A stretch of 64,000 nt of DNA, taken from assembly GCA_910576325.1 (NCBI GenBank), contig CAJTIM010000005.1, forward strand, positions 163,361 to 227,360. Direction: 5' to 3'. The notes below the pieces were generated by a model. It did not search any database, had not been told where the DNA came from, and was given only the letters and a program-made list of their open reading frames with translations. Below, piece by piece: positions 25,542 to 34,349 of the stretch (the stretch's first letter is position 1; the number at the start of each line of letters is the position of its first letter). Position numbers and translations under genes: made by a program. This DNA is from Clostridia bacterium (GTDB lineage Bacteria > Bacillota > Clostridia > Lachnospirales > Lachnospiraceae).

Positions 25542-26195
25542 ATGATACAGATTTTAGTAGTCGAGGATGAAAGACCCATTTCCAATCTCATAGCCGTAAA
25601 CTTAAGAAAAGCAGGCTACTCCTGCCACTGTGTCTTTGACGGCATGGCTGCGGCGGATGCCCTGGATAAAACCAGATACGATCTGATTCTCCTGGATGTA
25701 ATGCTCCCCAAGGTGGACGGCTATGAGCTGATGAACTATATTACGCCCTTGGAGATTCCCGTGATTTTTCTCACGGCCAAGGCGTCTGTCACCGACCGGG
25801 TGAAGGGCCTGAAGCTGGGAGCGGACGATTATCTCACCAAGCCCTTTGAGATCATAGAGCTTTTGGCAAGAGTGGAAACCGTGCTTCGGCGTTACCACAA
25901 AACGGAAAATATTCTGACCGTGCACGATCTGGTCATAGACACCTCCTCCCGGATTGTAAAACGGGACGGGGACCCCATTAACCTCACCAAAAAGGAATAT
26001 GAGCTTTTGCTCTTGTTTGTCCGCAACAAAAACGTAGCCCTTTATCGGGAAACCATCTACGAACGGATCTGGGGAGGGGAATACATGGGAGACAGCCGCA
26101 CCGTGGATCTTCACGTGCAGCGGATGCGCAAAAAGATAGGCTGGGAGGATAAGATTGTCACGGTCTACAAGGTTGGATACCGTTTGGAGGGATAG
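25542..26195 (+). CDS. OmpR-family response regulator
   Basis: The start is ATG 25542 (AGAGGA site; TTG 25521 is in frame but has no site), giving 217 residues. The receiver domain has acidic pocket VVEDE, phospho-acceptor Asp52 in LLDVMLP, Thr in FLTAKAS and Lys in LTKPFE. The winged-helix effector spans about 125-217, with NLTKKEYELLLLF and RTVDLHVQRMRKK. It is joined directly to the sensor kinase gene (stop at 26195, ATG at 26196). A shared upstream box (25420 and 28699) suggests it controls itself and the carboxypeptidase gene, pointing to cell-envelope sensing. Confidence 0.94.
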   Translation: MIQILVVEDERPISNLIAVNLRKAGYSCHCVFDGMAAADALDKTRYDLILLDVMLPKVDGYELMNYITPLEIPVIFLTAKASVTDRVKGLKLGADDYLTKPFEIIELLARVETVLRRYHKTENILTVHDLVIDTSSRIVKRDGDPINLTKKEYELLLLFVRNKNVALYRETIYERIWGGEYMGDSRTVDLHVQRMRKKIGWEDKIVTVYKVGYRLEG

Positions 26196-27617
26196 ATGAA
26201 ATTTTCCTGGAAAATATGCTTTTCAACCATTATGTTAAGTCTTTTGATTTTTACCATCGGCGGATATGTACTGATATCCGCCTTGTTTCAGTCCACCTAT
26301 GAGCGGGAGGCTGCCAATGCCGGGGAGGAGAACCGGATGCTTCAGTATTCTTTTGCGGCCTATTGGAGCGCCACCATACAGGATATGGAGCCGAGCCTGG
26401 AAAATGTGCGGCGCACGGCGGACGCTATGGTGGATGGAATGGCGGGAAGCGATCTGCGGATACGGATTTCCGACGGGGACGGCAATGTGCTTTATGACAA
26501 TGCAAAGACAGAACCGGACACGGGGCTTCTGGAAGCCATCACAAGGACCAGCCGGGGACATATGCTGCGCAAGAGCAACGGCGGCTATGAGCTTCAGACG
26601 GCAAGCATGGTCTGTCTGGGGGAGGAAGCGTTTCTGTATCTGGAAAGCATCCGGGATGTGACGGAGCTGTTTGAGGAGCGGGAGTCCCAGTATCGGATCT
26701 ACGGTCAGTGGCTTGCGGGACTTCTGGCGGTTCAGAGTATACTCTGCTATGGAATGGCCTCCTGGCTTCTGCGTCCCCTCAGACGTCTTTCCAGAGCCAC
26801 CCGGCGTATTGCGGGAGGAAACCTGAGCGTCCGCGCCAGAATGGAAAGCAAGGATGAGATCGGAGATCTGGCGGCAGACTTTAACCATATGGCGGATAAC
26901 CTGGAGCAGCAGTTTCAGGAGCTTGAGGATGCAGCCAGGCGGCAGGAGGATTTTATCGGAAGCTTTGCCCATGAGCTGAAAACGCCGCTGACCTCTATGA
27001 TAGGGTATGCGGACATGCTCCGTACTACGGAGGTGACGCAGGAAGAGCAGTTTCAGGCGGCAAATTATATTTTTAAGGAAGGGAAGCGTCTGGAATCTCT
27101 CTCCTTTAAGCTGCTGGATCTGATGGTGGTGAAGAATCAGGAACTGGAGCTTCGGCCGGTGAAAATCCGCTGGATGGCGGAGGACATCAAGGGGATGCTG
27201 CAGCCTTCGCTGAAAAAGCTGGGGATTGTGCTGAAGGTGATCGTGGAGGATGCAAGCTTGATGCTGGAGCCGGATTTGATGAAAACGGTGCTTTTAAACC
27301 TTCTGGACAACGGGCGGAAGGCCATAGAGGGGGAGGGAACCCTCTATCTGCTTGGACGCAGGGAGGAGGACGGCTTTGCCCTCTATGTCAGGGATACGGG
27401 CAAGGGGATTCCAAAGGAGGAGCTTTCACGGATCACGGAGGCATTTTATATGGTGGATAAGTCCCGGGCCAGGCAGCAGGGGGGAGCCGGACTTGGCTTA
27501 TCCATCTGTCAGGAGATTGTGAAGCGGCACGGAGGGACCATGACCTTTAAGAGCATTCCGGGCAAGGGAACTATGGTGCGGATTTTCCTGGAGATGCCGG
27601 AAATTGATTTAGGCTGA
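26196..27617 (+). CDS. Sensor histidine kinase
   Basis: This 473-residue kinase has two membrane helices (about 8-32 and 168-190) around an extracytoplasmic sensor, then HAMP (LRRLSRATRRIAGGNLSVRARME). HisKA follows with phospho-His in FAHELKTPLTSM (near residue 262), and HATPase_c with N box LLNLLDNGRKA, G1 DTGKGIP and G2 GGAGLGLSI. It is the partner of the regulator immediately upstream. Its last codons (EIDLG and stop) are made of the first copy of the 106-bp hairpin repeat at 27601-27760, so the repeat forms the gene end. Confidence 0.94.
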   Translation: MKFSWKICFSTIMLSLLIFTIGGYVLISALFQSTYEREAANAGEENRMLQYSFAAYWSATIQDMEPSLENVRRTADAMVDGMAGSDLRIRISDGDGNVLYDNAKTEPDTGLLEAITRTSRGHMLRKSNGGYELQTASMVCLGEEAFLYLESIRDVTELFEERESQYRIYGQWLAGLLAVQSILCYGMASWLLRPLRRLSRATRRIAGGNLSVRARMESKDEIGDLAADFNHMADNLEQQFQELEDAARRQEDFIGSFAHELKTPLTSMIGYADMLRTTEVTQEEQFQAANYIFKEGKRLESLSFKLLDLMVVKNQELELRPVKIRWMAEDIKGMLQPSLKKLGIVLKVIVEDASLMLEPDLMKTVLLNLLDNGRKAIEGEGTLYLLGRREEDGFALYVRDTGKGIPKEELSRITEAFYMVDKSRARQQGGAGLGLSICQEIVKRHGGTMTFKSIPGKGTMVRIFLEMPEIDLG

Positions 27618-27760
27618 AGTGTATTGCGAGGGATATTACGGAACTGGAATCAGTAATATCTTTCGAAGTGCACAAATCGATTTGCGGACACATGCATTTG
27701 TGGCCGGAAATTGATTTAGACTGAGGTGTACTGCGAAAGATATTACGGAACTGGAATAGG
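27601..27760 (+). repeat. 106-bp-family hairpin array, copy 1 (1.5 units)
   Basis: AAATTGATTTAG recurs at 27601 and 27708 (period 107). Each unit holds hairpin 1 (GATATTAC, loop GGAACTGGAATCA, GTAATATC, with outer GTGTATTGCGA/TCGAAGTGCAC pairing) and hairpin 2 (AAATCGATTTGCGG with CCGGAAATTGATTT). The array ends in the left arm and loop only (ATTACGGAACTGGAAT), followed at once by AGGAG and the ATG of 27770. Related arrays precede rnfC (40310) and recA (51364). Confidence 0.85.
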
Positions 27761-27769
27761 AGACCGATT

Positions 27770-28654
27770 ATGAAAAATTATGTGATTGCCGGATTGCTTC
27801 TGTTTCTTCTGGCTGCGGCAAGTCTGTTTCTGCCTTCCCGGGTTTTGAAGTGGCAGGACAGGCAGCGGACCGGCAAAAGTGAAATTGAGGAAGTGCAGGA
27901 GGTTGTATTAAAAGAGCAGATTTCTATGACACTGTCGGAGAAGCTTAAGCTTCGAAGCCAGGATACGGTCAACACACTGACGTTGGTCAACGGAAAAAAT
28001 TACAATAAGGATACCATAGAGGAGCAAATAAAAAAGGAAATCAAGATCCTTGCGGACCGGAACATTCTTATTGATTTTGATACGGGTGAGCTGACACTCA
28101 AAGAAGCTGCGGTTACATTTTATGTGGATATGGAGGACAGTGAAAAGTCCATTATGCTCTGGCAGGGATTTGTGGAAACATCGAAATACCAGCTGCTGTT
28201 TTTCCTGGACGATGAGACAGGAAAAATCGTGAGCTTTTCTCAATATGCCGCCAGACCTGTTGTGGATTATGAGGCGGCAGCGGATGCATCTGCGGAGACG
28301 GACCAGGCTATTTACGTGGAAAAGTATTTTGCAGATATGGATGCGGAGGAACAAAAAGAACTGGCTGCCCGATGGGGTGAATATCTGGGCTGCGAGATGG
28401 TGAGCAGCCAATCTTACCCTAATGGAATCATGCCGGGTGCGGAGGAAGAGTTATTTCAGCAAGAGATTGATAACTTTGTAAGCAAGGGCTACAGCTACGA
28501 AGAGGCGAAGATTAAGACAGCGCTTTCCTGGGGAATAGACCCTTTGCTGGGGGAGACATTTCGGGTAACTTTTGAAGACAGCGGCGGTCAGATTGTCTAT
28601 ACAATGGGAGTCACAGACAGAGTTTTCCAGATAGATGTTTATATGTCTAAGTAA
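27770..28654 (+). CDS. Membrane-anchored protein of unknown function
   Basis: This 294-residue protein has one N-terminal hydrophobic segment (residues 4-22) and an extracytoplasmic remainder. It contains a moderately acidic alpha/beta region with YQLLFFLDDETGKIVSFSQY near residue 145, reminiscent of PepSY-like turns but not a clear match. The second half has GYSYEEAKIKTALSWGIDPLLGETFRVTF. I cannot name the family. It sits between a sensor kinase and a VanY-like carboxypeptidase, so an accessory role in envelope sensing is a guess. AGGAG of its ribosome site abuts the half-unit of the hairpin array. Confidence 0.75.
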   Translation: MKNYVIAGLLLFLLAAASLFLPSRVLKWQDRQRTGKSEIEEVQEVVLKEQISMTLSEKLKLRSQDTVNTLTLVNGKNYNKDTIEEQIKKEIKILADRNILIDFDTGELTLKEAAVTFYVDMEDSEKSIMLWQGFVETSKYQLLFFLDDETGKIVSFSQYAARPVVDYEAAADASAETDQAIYVEKYFADMDAEEQKELAARWGEYLGCEMVSSQSYPNGIMPGAEEELFQQEIDNFVSKGYSYEEAKIKTALSWGIDPLLGETFRVTFEDSGGQIVYTMGVTDRVFQIDVYMSK

Positions 28655-28688
28655 GACAGGAAGAAAAGATTTGGCCAAAATATTTATA

Positions 28689-28724
28689 TTTTGATGCGTT
28701 TTTGATGCAAGGCGCCTCTATGAT
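28689..28724 (+). promoter_or_regulatory. Promoter region with TTTTGATGC direct repeats
   Basis: TTTTGATGCG (28689-28698) and TTTTTGATGCAA (28699-28710) repeat at about 11 bases, followed eight bases later by the -10-like TATGAT (28719-28724). The same box occurs at 25420 before the two-component genes. A clear -35 is absent, as expected for an activated promoter. Confidence 0.45.
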
Positions 28725-28745
28725 TAACATACGAGGTGATGAAAA

Positions 28746-29615
28746 ATGCGTAGATACGAAGAATATGAACAGGAAAGCAGAGGAGCAAGGAGAAGAAAAC
28801 GCAAGCAGGCCATGCAGAGGAAGATTTTAGGCTTCTGCCTGTTTACCTTTTTGCTGGGGGTATTGTGCGGAAGAATTGTATTTGCGAAGAGTGCGGAGGA
28901 AGATTACGTACAGGACATGGCAGAATATGCGCAGCAGGCGGAATACGGCATGGAAGAAGAGGAATGGGATCAGGAGCCTTCTAAAGCGGAAGGGATCTCA
29001 GGAAAACTTCTGACAGAAGGAACGGAAGCCGGTGAGGAAGAAGCCTGGATGCTGACCCTGGTAAATAAATGGAATCCTATGGAGAGCGGCTATAAGCCGG
29101 CTGTTGCGGAGATTGAAAATAATTACTACTTTGATGCGAGGGCCGTGGGGTATTTACAGGAAATGCTTGCGGCAGGCCGGAGAGAAGGACTTGACTTTTG
29201 GGTTTGTTCGGCGTATCGTACCATAGAGAAGCAGACGGATTTGTTTGAGGATAAGGTGCGCAGAGTGACGGCGGAGACGGGCCTTACCGGGGAAGCGGCC
29301 AGAGAAAAGGCGGGCACGGAAGTAGCTTTTCCGGGCACCAGCGAGCACAATCTGGGGCTGGCCGTGGATATTGTGGCAAGAGATTATCAGATTCTTGATG
29401 AAAAGCAGGCCCGGACGGAGGAAGCCCGGTGGCTCAAGGAAAATTGCTGGAAATATGGGTTTATTCTGCGGTATCCGACGGATAAGACGGAGGAGACGGG
29501 AATTATCTTTGAGCCGTGGCATTATCGGTATGTGGGTGAGAAAGCGGCTAAGGAGATTATGGAACAGGGGATTTGTCTGGAGGAGTATTTGGACGAGACA
29601 GGCGGCGGCCGGTGA
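28746..29615 (+). CDS. VanY-type D-alanyl-D-alanine carboxypeptidase (M15)
   Basis: A 289-residue membrane-anchored peptidase: basic start, hydrophobic helix at about 27-45, acidic linker to about 110, then an M15B catalytic domain. Zinc and active-site motifs are SAYRTIEKQ, GTSEHNLGLAVDI (His and Asp ligands) and EPWHYRYVG (Glu base and His). It trims the terminal D-Ala from peptidoglycan stem peptides outside the membrane. GAGGTGATG precedes ATG 28746. Control by the two-component system at 25542-27617 is suggested by the shared TTTTGATGC boxes. Confidence 0.9.
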   Translation: MRRYEEYEQESRGARRRKRKQAMQRKILGFCLFTFLLGVLCGRIVFAKSAEEDYVQDMAEYAQQAEYGMEEEEWDQEPSKAEGISGKLLTEGTEAGEEEAWMLTLVNKWNPMESGYKPAVAEIENNYYFDARAVGYLQEMLAAGRREGLDFWVCSAYRTIEKQTDLFEDKVRRVTAETGLTGEAAREKAGTEVAFPGTSEHNLGLAVDIVARDYQILDEKQARTEEARWLKENCWKYGFILRYPTDKTEETGIIFEPWHYRYVGEKAAKEIMEQGICLEEYLDETGGGR

Positions 29616-29658
29616 TCCGGTGATGCAGGCAGAATGAAAGACAGGATGTGTGGACACA

Positions 29659-30297
29659 ATGAATCAGAGAAATTACCAGAAGGAACTGAACGGAACTATA
29701 GAAAAGCTTGTAGAAGCAGGGCGTACGCCCAGGCTTTTACTGCATAGCTGCTGCGCTCCATGCAGCAGCTATGTGCTGGAATATCTTTCGGAGTATTTTT
29801 CCATTACGGTATTTTATTACAATCCGAATATATTTCCGGCCAAGGAGTATGAGAAACGGGTGAAGGAGCAGGAAGCGCTGATCGAACGGATGCCGGCGAA
29901 GCACAGGATTTCATTTCTGGAGGGACCCTATGAGCAGGAGCGGTTTTACGAGACGGCAAAGGGGCTTGAGCTTGAGCCGGAAGGGGGAGAGAGGTGTTTC
30001 CGCTGTTATCACCTGCGGCTTTTGGAGGCGGCGCAGATGGCGCGGGCTGGCAGGTTTGATTATTTTACGACGACGCTTTCCATCAGTCCTTTGAAGGATG
30101 CGGGGAAGCTGAATGAGATTGGGGAAAAGCTGGCCCGGGAATATGGGGTTGCTTATCTGAACAGTGATTTTAAAAAGCGGGACGGGTATAAGAGGTCGAT
30201 TGAGCTGTCGCGGGAGTATGGGCTTTACCGGCAGGATTATTGCGGGTGTGTGTATTCGCGCCGGCAGAGTGCCGGACAACCATATGCCGGCAAATAG
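29659..30297 (+). CDS. queH: Epoxyqueuosine reductase QueH
   Basis: About 212 residues; GTG 29650 in the same frame could add three. QueH (DUF208) reduces epoxyqueuosine to queuosine in tRNA with iron-sulfur and metal chemistry, replacing QueG in many anaerobes. Cys motifs are HSCCAPCSSYV near the start, ERCFRCYHLR in the middle and DYCGCVYSRR at the end, the four-cluster-ligand pattern of the family. TTTLSISPLKDAGKLNEIGE is also typical. No other queuosine genes are nearby. The terminator is at 30335. Confidence 0.93.
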   Translation: MNQRNYQKELNGTIEKLVEAGRTPRLLLHSCCAPCSSYVLEYLSEYFSITVFYYNPNIFPAKEYEKRVKEQEALIERMPAKHRISFLEGPYEQERFYETAKGLELEPEGGERCFRCYHLRLLEAAQMARAGRFDYFTTTLSISPLKDAGKLNEIGEKLAREYGVAYLNSDFKKRDGYKRSIELSREYGLYRQDYCGCVYSRRQSAGQPYAGK

Positions 30298-30334
30298 CCG
30301 GTCTTTAGAAAAAGAGAGAAAATAAAAGGTGATT

Positions 30335-30379
30335 GAGGATAAAACAATCGTTTAAATCAGATTGTTTTATCCTCTTTTT
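30335..30379 (+). terminator. Strong terminator after queH
   Basis: GAGGATAAAACAATC (30335-30349) pairs perfectly with GATTGTTTTATCCTC (30360-30374), loop 10 bases, then TTTTT. The following stretch to 30684 is very AT-rich and holds the als-2 promoter and leader, with repeated CAATAA motifs and no gene. Confidence 0.9.
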
Positions 30380-30538
30380 ATAAGGAGCGAACAATATTAG
30401 TAAAATAAAAATGTTGTTGTTTGTGATTGCTTTGTAAACGTAAAATTTTGATATGTTCTTGAAAATAATAATAAACGATAAAATAGAGGTGTAAAATCCG
30501 TCGATATATATAAAAAAATAAAAGATTATAAATTTATA

Positions 30539-30567
30539 TTGACATTTATTACGATATATGATAAATT
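30539..30567 (+). promoter_or_regulatory. Promoter of the second als-like operon
   Basis: TTGACA (30539-30544), 17 bases, then TAAATT (30562-30567), inside the near-palindrome GATAAATTATC. It is followed by repeated AACAATAA and CAATAA motifs (30574-30618) in the leader that could bind the DeoR-type regulator at 37876. The sequence has no AACGTT sites, so control differs from the island operon. Confidence 0.5.
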
Positions 30568-30684
30568 ATCAGCAATAAATAACAATAAAAAGCAATTATA
30601 AACAATAACAAACAATAATGGAGGTTGGCCGGAATCCTAATAAAAATCCGGATAATATTATAAAACTATAGAAGGAGGGTTACT

Positions 30685-31746
30685 ATGAAGAAGGTAGTAG
30701 CAATGTTACTCGTATTAACCATGACCCTGAGCATGGCCGCATGTGGGTCCAAGGCGGAGGCCCCAGCGGAAACTCCGGCAGCTGAGCCGGAGACAGAGGC
30801 TCCGGCGGAGGAACCGGCAGCACCGACGGAAGCTCCGGAGGAGGGAAAGACCTATACCATAGGCGTTTTAATGAAGACACTTGCAAGTCCGTACTGGCAG
30901 TCTATGGCGGAGGGACTGGAAAAGCGAGTGGCAGAACTGGATAATGTGACAATTGAGATCTTCGGCGCGGAATCCGAGGAAGATTTGACCGGACAGCTGA
31001 ATATTATGGAGAATATGATTACCAGCGGCAAGTATGATGCCATTTGTGTGGCGCCCATTACACCGACGAATCTAATCAGCGGCGTCGTAAAAGCAAATGA
31101 GGCCAATATTCCGGTTGTGGATATTGACGAGAAATTTGATATGGATGCGCTGCAGGAAGCCGGGGGCTATGTAGTAGGGTATGCAACCTCTGACAATGTG
31201 GCAGTTGGAAAAATGGGTGCGGATTTGATTATGAAGCAGTTTCCGGACGGGGCAGGCGTATGCATTATAGAAGGAATAGCAGGAGCAACCTCCGGCGAGC
31301 TTCGCCGTGACGGATGTAAGGATGCGCTGGCAGCCGCAGAGGGTTACGAGATTCTGGACATTCAGCCGGGCGACTGGGACAGGCAGACGGCACTGGATGT
31401 TGCGACGAATATGATCAACAAATACGGCGATGATTTGAAAGCAATCTTTACGGCAAATGATACAATGGCCAAGGGAGCGCTTCAGGCCATGATTAATACG
31501 GGCAGAGAGGATATTTTCCTGGTATCCACGGATGCGGATACGGAGGTACAGCAGGCAATTGCGGACGGTCAGCTAGTGGCGGTTGTTCAGGATCCGGCAG
31601 GAATTGCACTTTCCTGTGTGGAACAGGCGGTAGCGGCGCTGGAGAGCGGAGAATTCGGTTCCGTGGATGTTCAGCCGGAGGATACGCTGATACCGGCTGC
31701 CGTTTATACCAAGGATAATGTGGCGGAGCTGATGAACGCGCAGTAA
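30685..31746 (+). CDS. Sugar ABC transporter substrate-binding lipoprotein (second als-like operon)
   Basis: This 353-residue lipoprotein has lipobox MSMAAC, an Ala/Pro/Glu-rich linker to residue 50, and a Peripla_BP_4 fold (YTIGVLMKTLASPYWQSMAEGL, TANDTMAKGALQ, VSTDAD). It is a paralogue of the island protein at 17610 with the same layout, but many pocket-side positions differ (for example DIDEKFD against NIDEAID), so the sugar may differ. A strong GAAGGAGGG site precedes the ATG. A GC-rich hairpin follows the gene. Confidence 0.92.
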   Translation: MKKVVAMLLVLTMTLSMAACGSKAEAPAETPAAEPETEAPAEEPAAPTEAPEEGKTYTIGVLMKTLASPYWQSMAEGLEKRVAELDNVTIEIFGAESEEDLTGQLNIMENMITSGKYDAICVAPITPTNLISGVVKANEANIPVVDIDEKFDMDALQEAGGYVVGYATSDNVAVGKMGADLIMKQFPDGAGVCIIEGIAGATSGELRRDGCKDALAAAEGYEILDIQPGDWDRQTALDVATNMINKYGDDLKAIFTANDTMAKGALQAMINTGREDIFLVSTDADTEVQQAIADGQLVAVVQDPAGIALSCVEQAVAALESGEFGSVDVQPEDTLIPAAVYTKDNVAELMNAQ

Positions 31747-31782
31747 ACGATTGGATTTGGAAGCTTTAAATGGAAGTACATA

Positions 31783-31807
31783 GGGGCTGCCGCATCGCGG
31801 CGGCCCC
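31783..31807 (+). terminator. GC-rich hairpin between binding-protein and ATPase genes
   Basis: GGGGCTGCCGC (31783-31793) pairs with GCGGCGGCCCC (31797-31807) around ATC with one G-U pair. No T-run follows, so it more likely protects the 3' end of the binding-protein mRNA than terminates. It takes the place of the attenuator at 18689 in the island operon. Confidence 0.55.
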
Positions 31808-31840
31808 ATGTAAATCCCGGAAAATGATAGAGGTAAAAGA

Positions 31841-33361
31841 ATGGAAGCATTGGTAGAAATGAAAAATATCCGCAAGGAATTTTCCGGTGTTGTGGCATTG
31901 GATCAAGTTTCTTTTGATGTAAGACCCGGAGAGGTGCATCTGCTTCTGGGGGAGAATGGAGCCGGGAAATCGACGCTTATGAAGATTTTAAGCGGTATTT
32001 ATACGCCCACACAGGGTTCAATCCTTCTGGGCAACGAGGAATTCTCCGAGTTGACACCCAAAAAGTCAAAAGAGCTGGGAATCAGCATCATCTATCAGGA
32101 GCTGAGTGTTGTAAATGATTTGTCGATTGCGGAGAATCTTTTTGTGGGCAAGCTCCCGGTAAAAAAATGGTTTTCCGTCCTCCCGGTGGTGGATAAAAGG
32201 GCATACCTGAAACAGGCGGAGGAAATGGCAAAGCGGGTGGGACTGACAAAGCCGGTAACCACCAATGTAGGTCAGCTGTCCATCTCGGAAAAGCAGCTCG
32301 TGGAGATTGCAAAGGCTTTGGTGGAAAATTCGAAATTACTTGTTATGGACGAGCCGACTTCGTCCTTAACAGAGGAGGAAACAAAAAATCTTTTTAAAAT
32401 TATCCGGGAGCTTCGAAGCACCGGGATTGGAATTGTGTACATTTCCCATAAGATGAAGGAATTAAAGGAGATTGGTGATCGGGTCACGGTTCTAAAGGAT
32501 GGGAAAACAGTCGGAACGAAGGATATGGCGGAGATTCACTCGGAGGAAGAGATCATATCCATGATGGTAGGAAGAGAGCTTCAAAAAACATTTTTTGGCG
32601 AAAAAGATGTGGAATATACGCCGGAAAACATACTGTTCAGAGCGGAGCACATCAGCAGAAGGGATAAAAAGACGAAGGACATTTCGTTTGAACTGTATAA
32701 AGGAGAGGTACTGGGAGTGGCCGGATTGGTCGGAGCGGGACGCACGGAGCTGATGAATGCATTTTTTGCAGGGGAGTCCTACGAGGAAGGAAGAATCTGG
32801 TTAAACGGGAAGGAGCTTCCCATTGGAACGCCCTACACCTCCATTCAAAACGGAATTGCCATGATTACGGAAAACAGAAGGGAAACGGGGATTTTTCCTA
32901 ATTTCGGAATCAAAGAAAATCTTGTTCTGGTAAATCGTTTGTTAAAATCCAGATGGGGAGGCTTCTATGGCAGGATTCACCCAGGATGGGATCAGGAGCT
33001 GGCAGAGAAGGAACGGGAAGAAATGCAGGTAAAGTGTTCTTCGCTTGCTCAGATGATTACGGAGCTGTCGGGAGGAAATCAGCAGAAGGTAATCGTAGGG
33101 AAATGGATGGCTGCCAACGCGGAAATGATTATTTTTGACGAGCCCACAAAAGGGATTGATATTGGAACCAAAACGGAAATGTACCGAATTATGCGCGGTC
33201 TTGCCCAAAAAGGAATCGGGGTCATTATGATTTCTTCGGAGATGCCGGAGCTCTTGGGTATTTGTGATCGGATTATGGTTTTGAATGACGGGCGGCTGAA
33301 GGGAATTTTGAACAAAGAGGAAGTGACGGAGGAAAGAATCCTTCAAACCGCAACAATGTAA
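31841..33361 (+). CDS. Sugar ABC transporter ATP-binding protein, RbsA/AlsA-like (second operon)
   Basis: This 506-residue double-ABC ATPase has Walker A GENGAGKST, QLSISEKQLVE, Walker B LVMDEPTSSL; second half GLVGAGRTE, LSGGNQQK, MIFDEPTKGID. The layout and many stretches match the island AlsA (18743), including VEMKNIRKEFSGVVALDQVSFDVRPGEVHLLLGE at the start. It powers the transporter formed with 30685 and 33375. Confidence 0.95.
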   Translation: MEALVEMKNIRKEFSGVVALDQVSFDVRPGEVHLLLGENGAGKSTLMKILSGIYTPTQGSILLGNEEFSELTPKKSKELGISIIYQELSVVNDLSIAENLFVGKLPVKKWFSVLPVVDKRAYLKQAEEMAKRVGLTKPVTTNVGQLSISEKQLVEIAKALVENSKLLVMDEPTSSLTEEETKNLFKIIRELRSTGIGIVYISHKMKELKEIGDRVTVLKDGKTVGTKDMAEIHSEEEIISMMVGRELQKTFFGEKDVEYTPENILFRAEHISRRDKKTKDISFELYKGEVLGVAGLVGAGRTELMNAFFAGESYEEGRIWLNGKELPIGTPYTSIQNGIAMITENRRETGIFPNFGIKENLVLVNRLLKSRWGGFYGRIHPGWDQELAEKEREEMQVKCSSLAQMITELSGGNQQKVIVGKWMAANAEMIIFDEPTKGIDIGTKTEMYRIMRGLAQKGIGVIMISSEMPELLGICDRIMVLNDGRLKGILNKEEVTEERILQTATM

Positions 33362-33374
33362 AGGAGTGGATCAA

Positions 33375-34328
33375 ATGAAGGGAAATGCTAAGATTTTTAA
33401 ATCATATTGGGAAAAGTTTGGTACATTGGCCATATTTGCAGTAATGTGGTGTGTGTTTGCGGCAGCGGCGCCGCCGGCTTTTCGAAGTGGCGGGAATTTT
33501 ATTCAGATTATTACGCAGAGTGCAACGATCATGCTTCTCGCCTGCGGTGAGTTTTTTGCGATTCTGATTGCCGGTATTGATTTGTCTATTGGTTCCATCG
33601 TGGCTTTTACGGGCATGATCACGGCAAAGCTGATGGTAGAGTTTGGGGTAGATCCCATTCTGGCATTTTTACTCGGATCCGTGCTGGGAGGGATAGTCTG
33701 CGGTTTTATCAACGGAACCCTGATCAATCTGACGGGTGTTCATCCGTTTATCATAACGCTGGGGACACAGTCCGTATTTCGGGCTCTGACGCTGATTATC
33801 TCCAATGCACAGGCAACCTTTGGCATGCCCAAGATTTTTCTGCAGAGCTTTGGCGGTTTGTTCCATGGTGTTTCCATGGCCATTGTGATTGCCATGATTG
33901 CGGCGGTGCTGTGCTGGTTTGTGACTACAAAACTCACATTTGGCAGAAATCTGTACGTATTGGGTGGGAACAGAGACGCCGCCTGGTTTTCCGGAATTCA
34001 TGTGAAGAAGCATGTTCTTGCGGTACATACGATTTCCGGCCTCTGTGCAGGTATCTGCGGAGCCGTTATGGCGGCGCGTCTGGGCGCTGCGGAGCCGAAT
34101 ACCTCTATTGGAGCCGAGACAGAAGCGATTGCGGCGGCAATTATCGGAGGAACCAGCTTTTTCGGAGGTAAGGGGAAGATTCCCAATGTCATTGTGGGAG
34201 CGTTGATTCTGGGACTGATCAGCAACGGTCTGAATATGTGCAGCGTACCTACCTTTTATCAGAATTTGGCAACCGGATTGCTTCTGATTGCAGCCGTAAG
34301 CCTGGATCAGGCGATTGCGCGAAAATAA
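33375..34328 (+). CDS. Sugar ABC transporter permease, RbsC/AlsC-like (second operon)
   Basis: About 317 residues from ATG 33375 (AAGGAG eight bases upstream; GTG 33366 is in frame). It has multiple membrane helices and the family motifs GEFFAILIAGIDLSIGSIVAF and AAAIIGGTSFFGGKGKIPNVIVGA. It is a paralogue of 20275 and lies 13 bases after the ATPase gene, within one operon. Confidence 0.93.
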   Translation: MKGNAKIFKSYWEKFGTLAIFAVMWCVFAAAAPPAFRSGGNFIQIITQSATIMLLACGEFFAILIAGIDLSIGSIVAFTGMITAKLMVEFGVDPILAFLLGSVLGGIVCGFINGTLINLTGVHPFIITLGTQSVFRALTLIISNAQATFGMPKIFLQSFGGLFHGVSMAIVIAMIAAVLCWFVTTKLTFGRNLYVLGGNRDAAWFSGIHVKKHVLAVHTISGLCAGICGAVMAARLGAAEPNTSIGAETEAIAAAIIGGTSFFGGKGKIPNVIVGALILGLISNGLNMCSVPTFYQNLATGLLLIAAVSLDQAIARK

Positions 34329-34349
34329 AAAGAATTTGAGGAGGAGACT

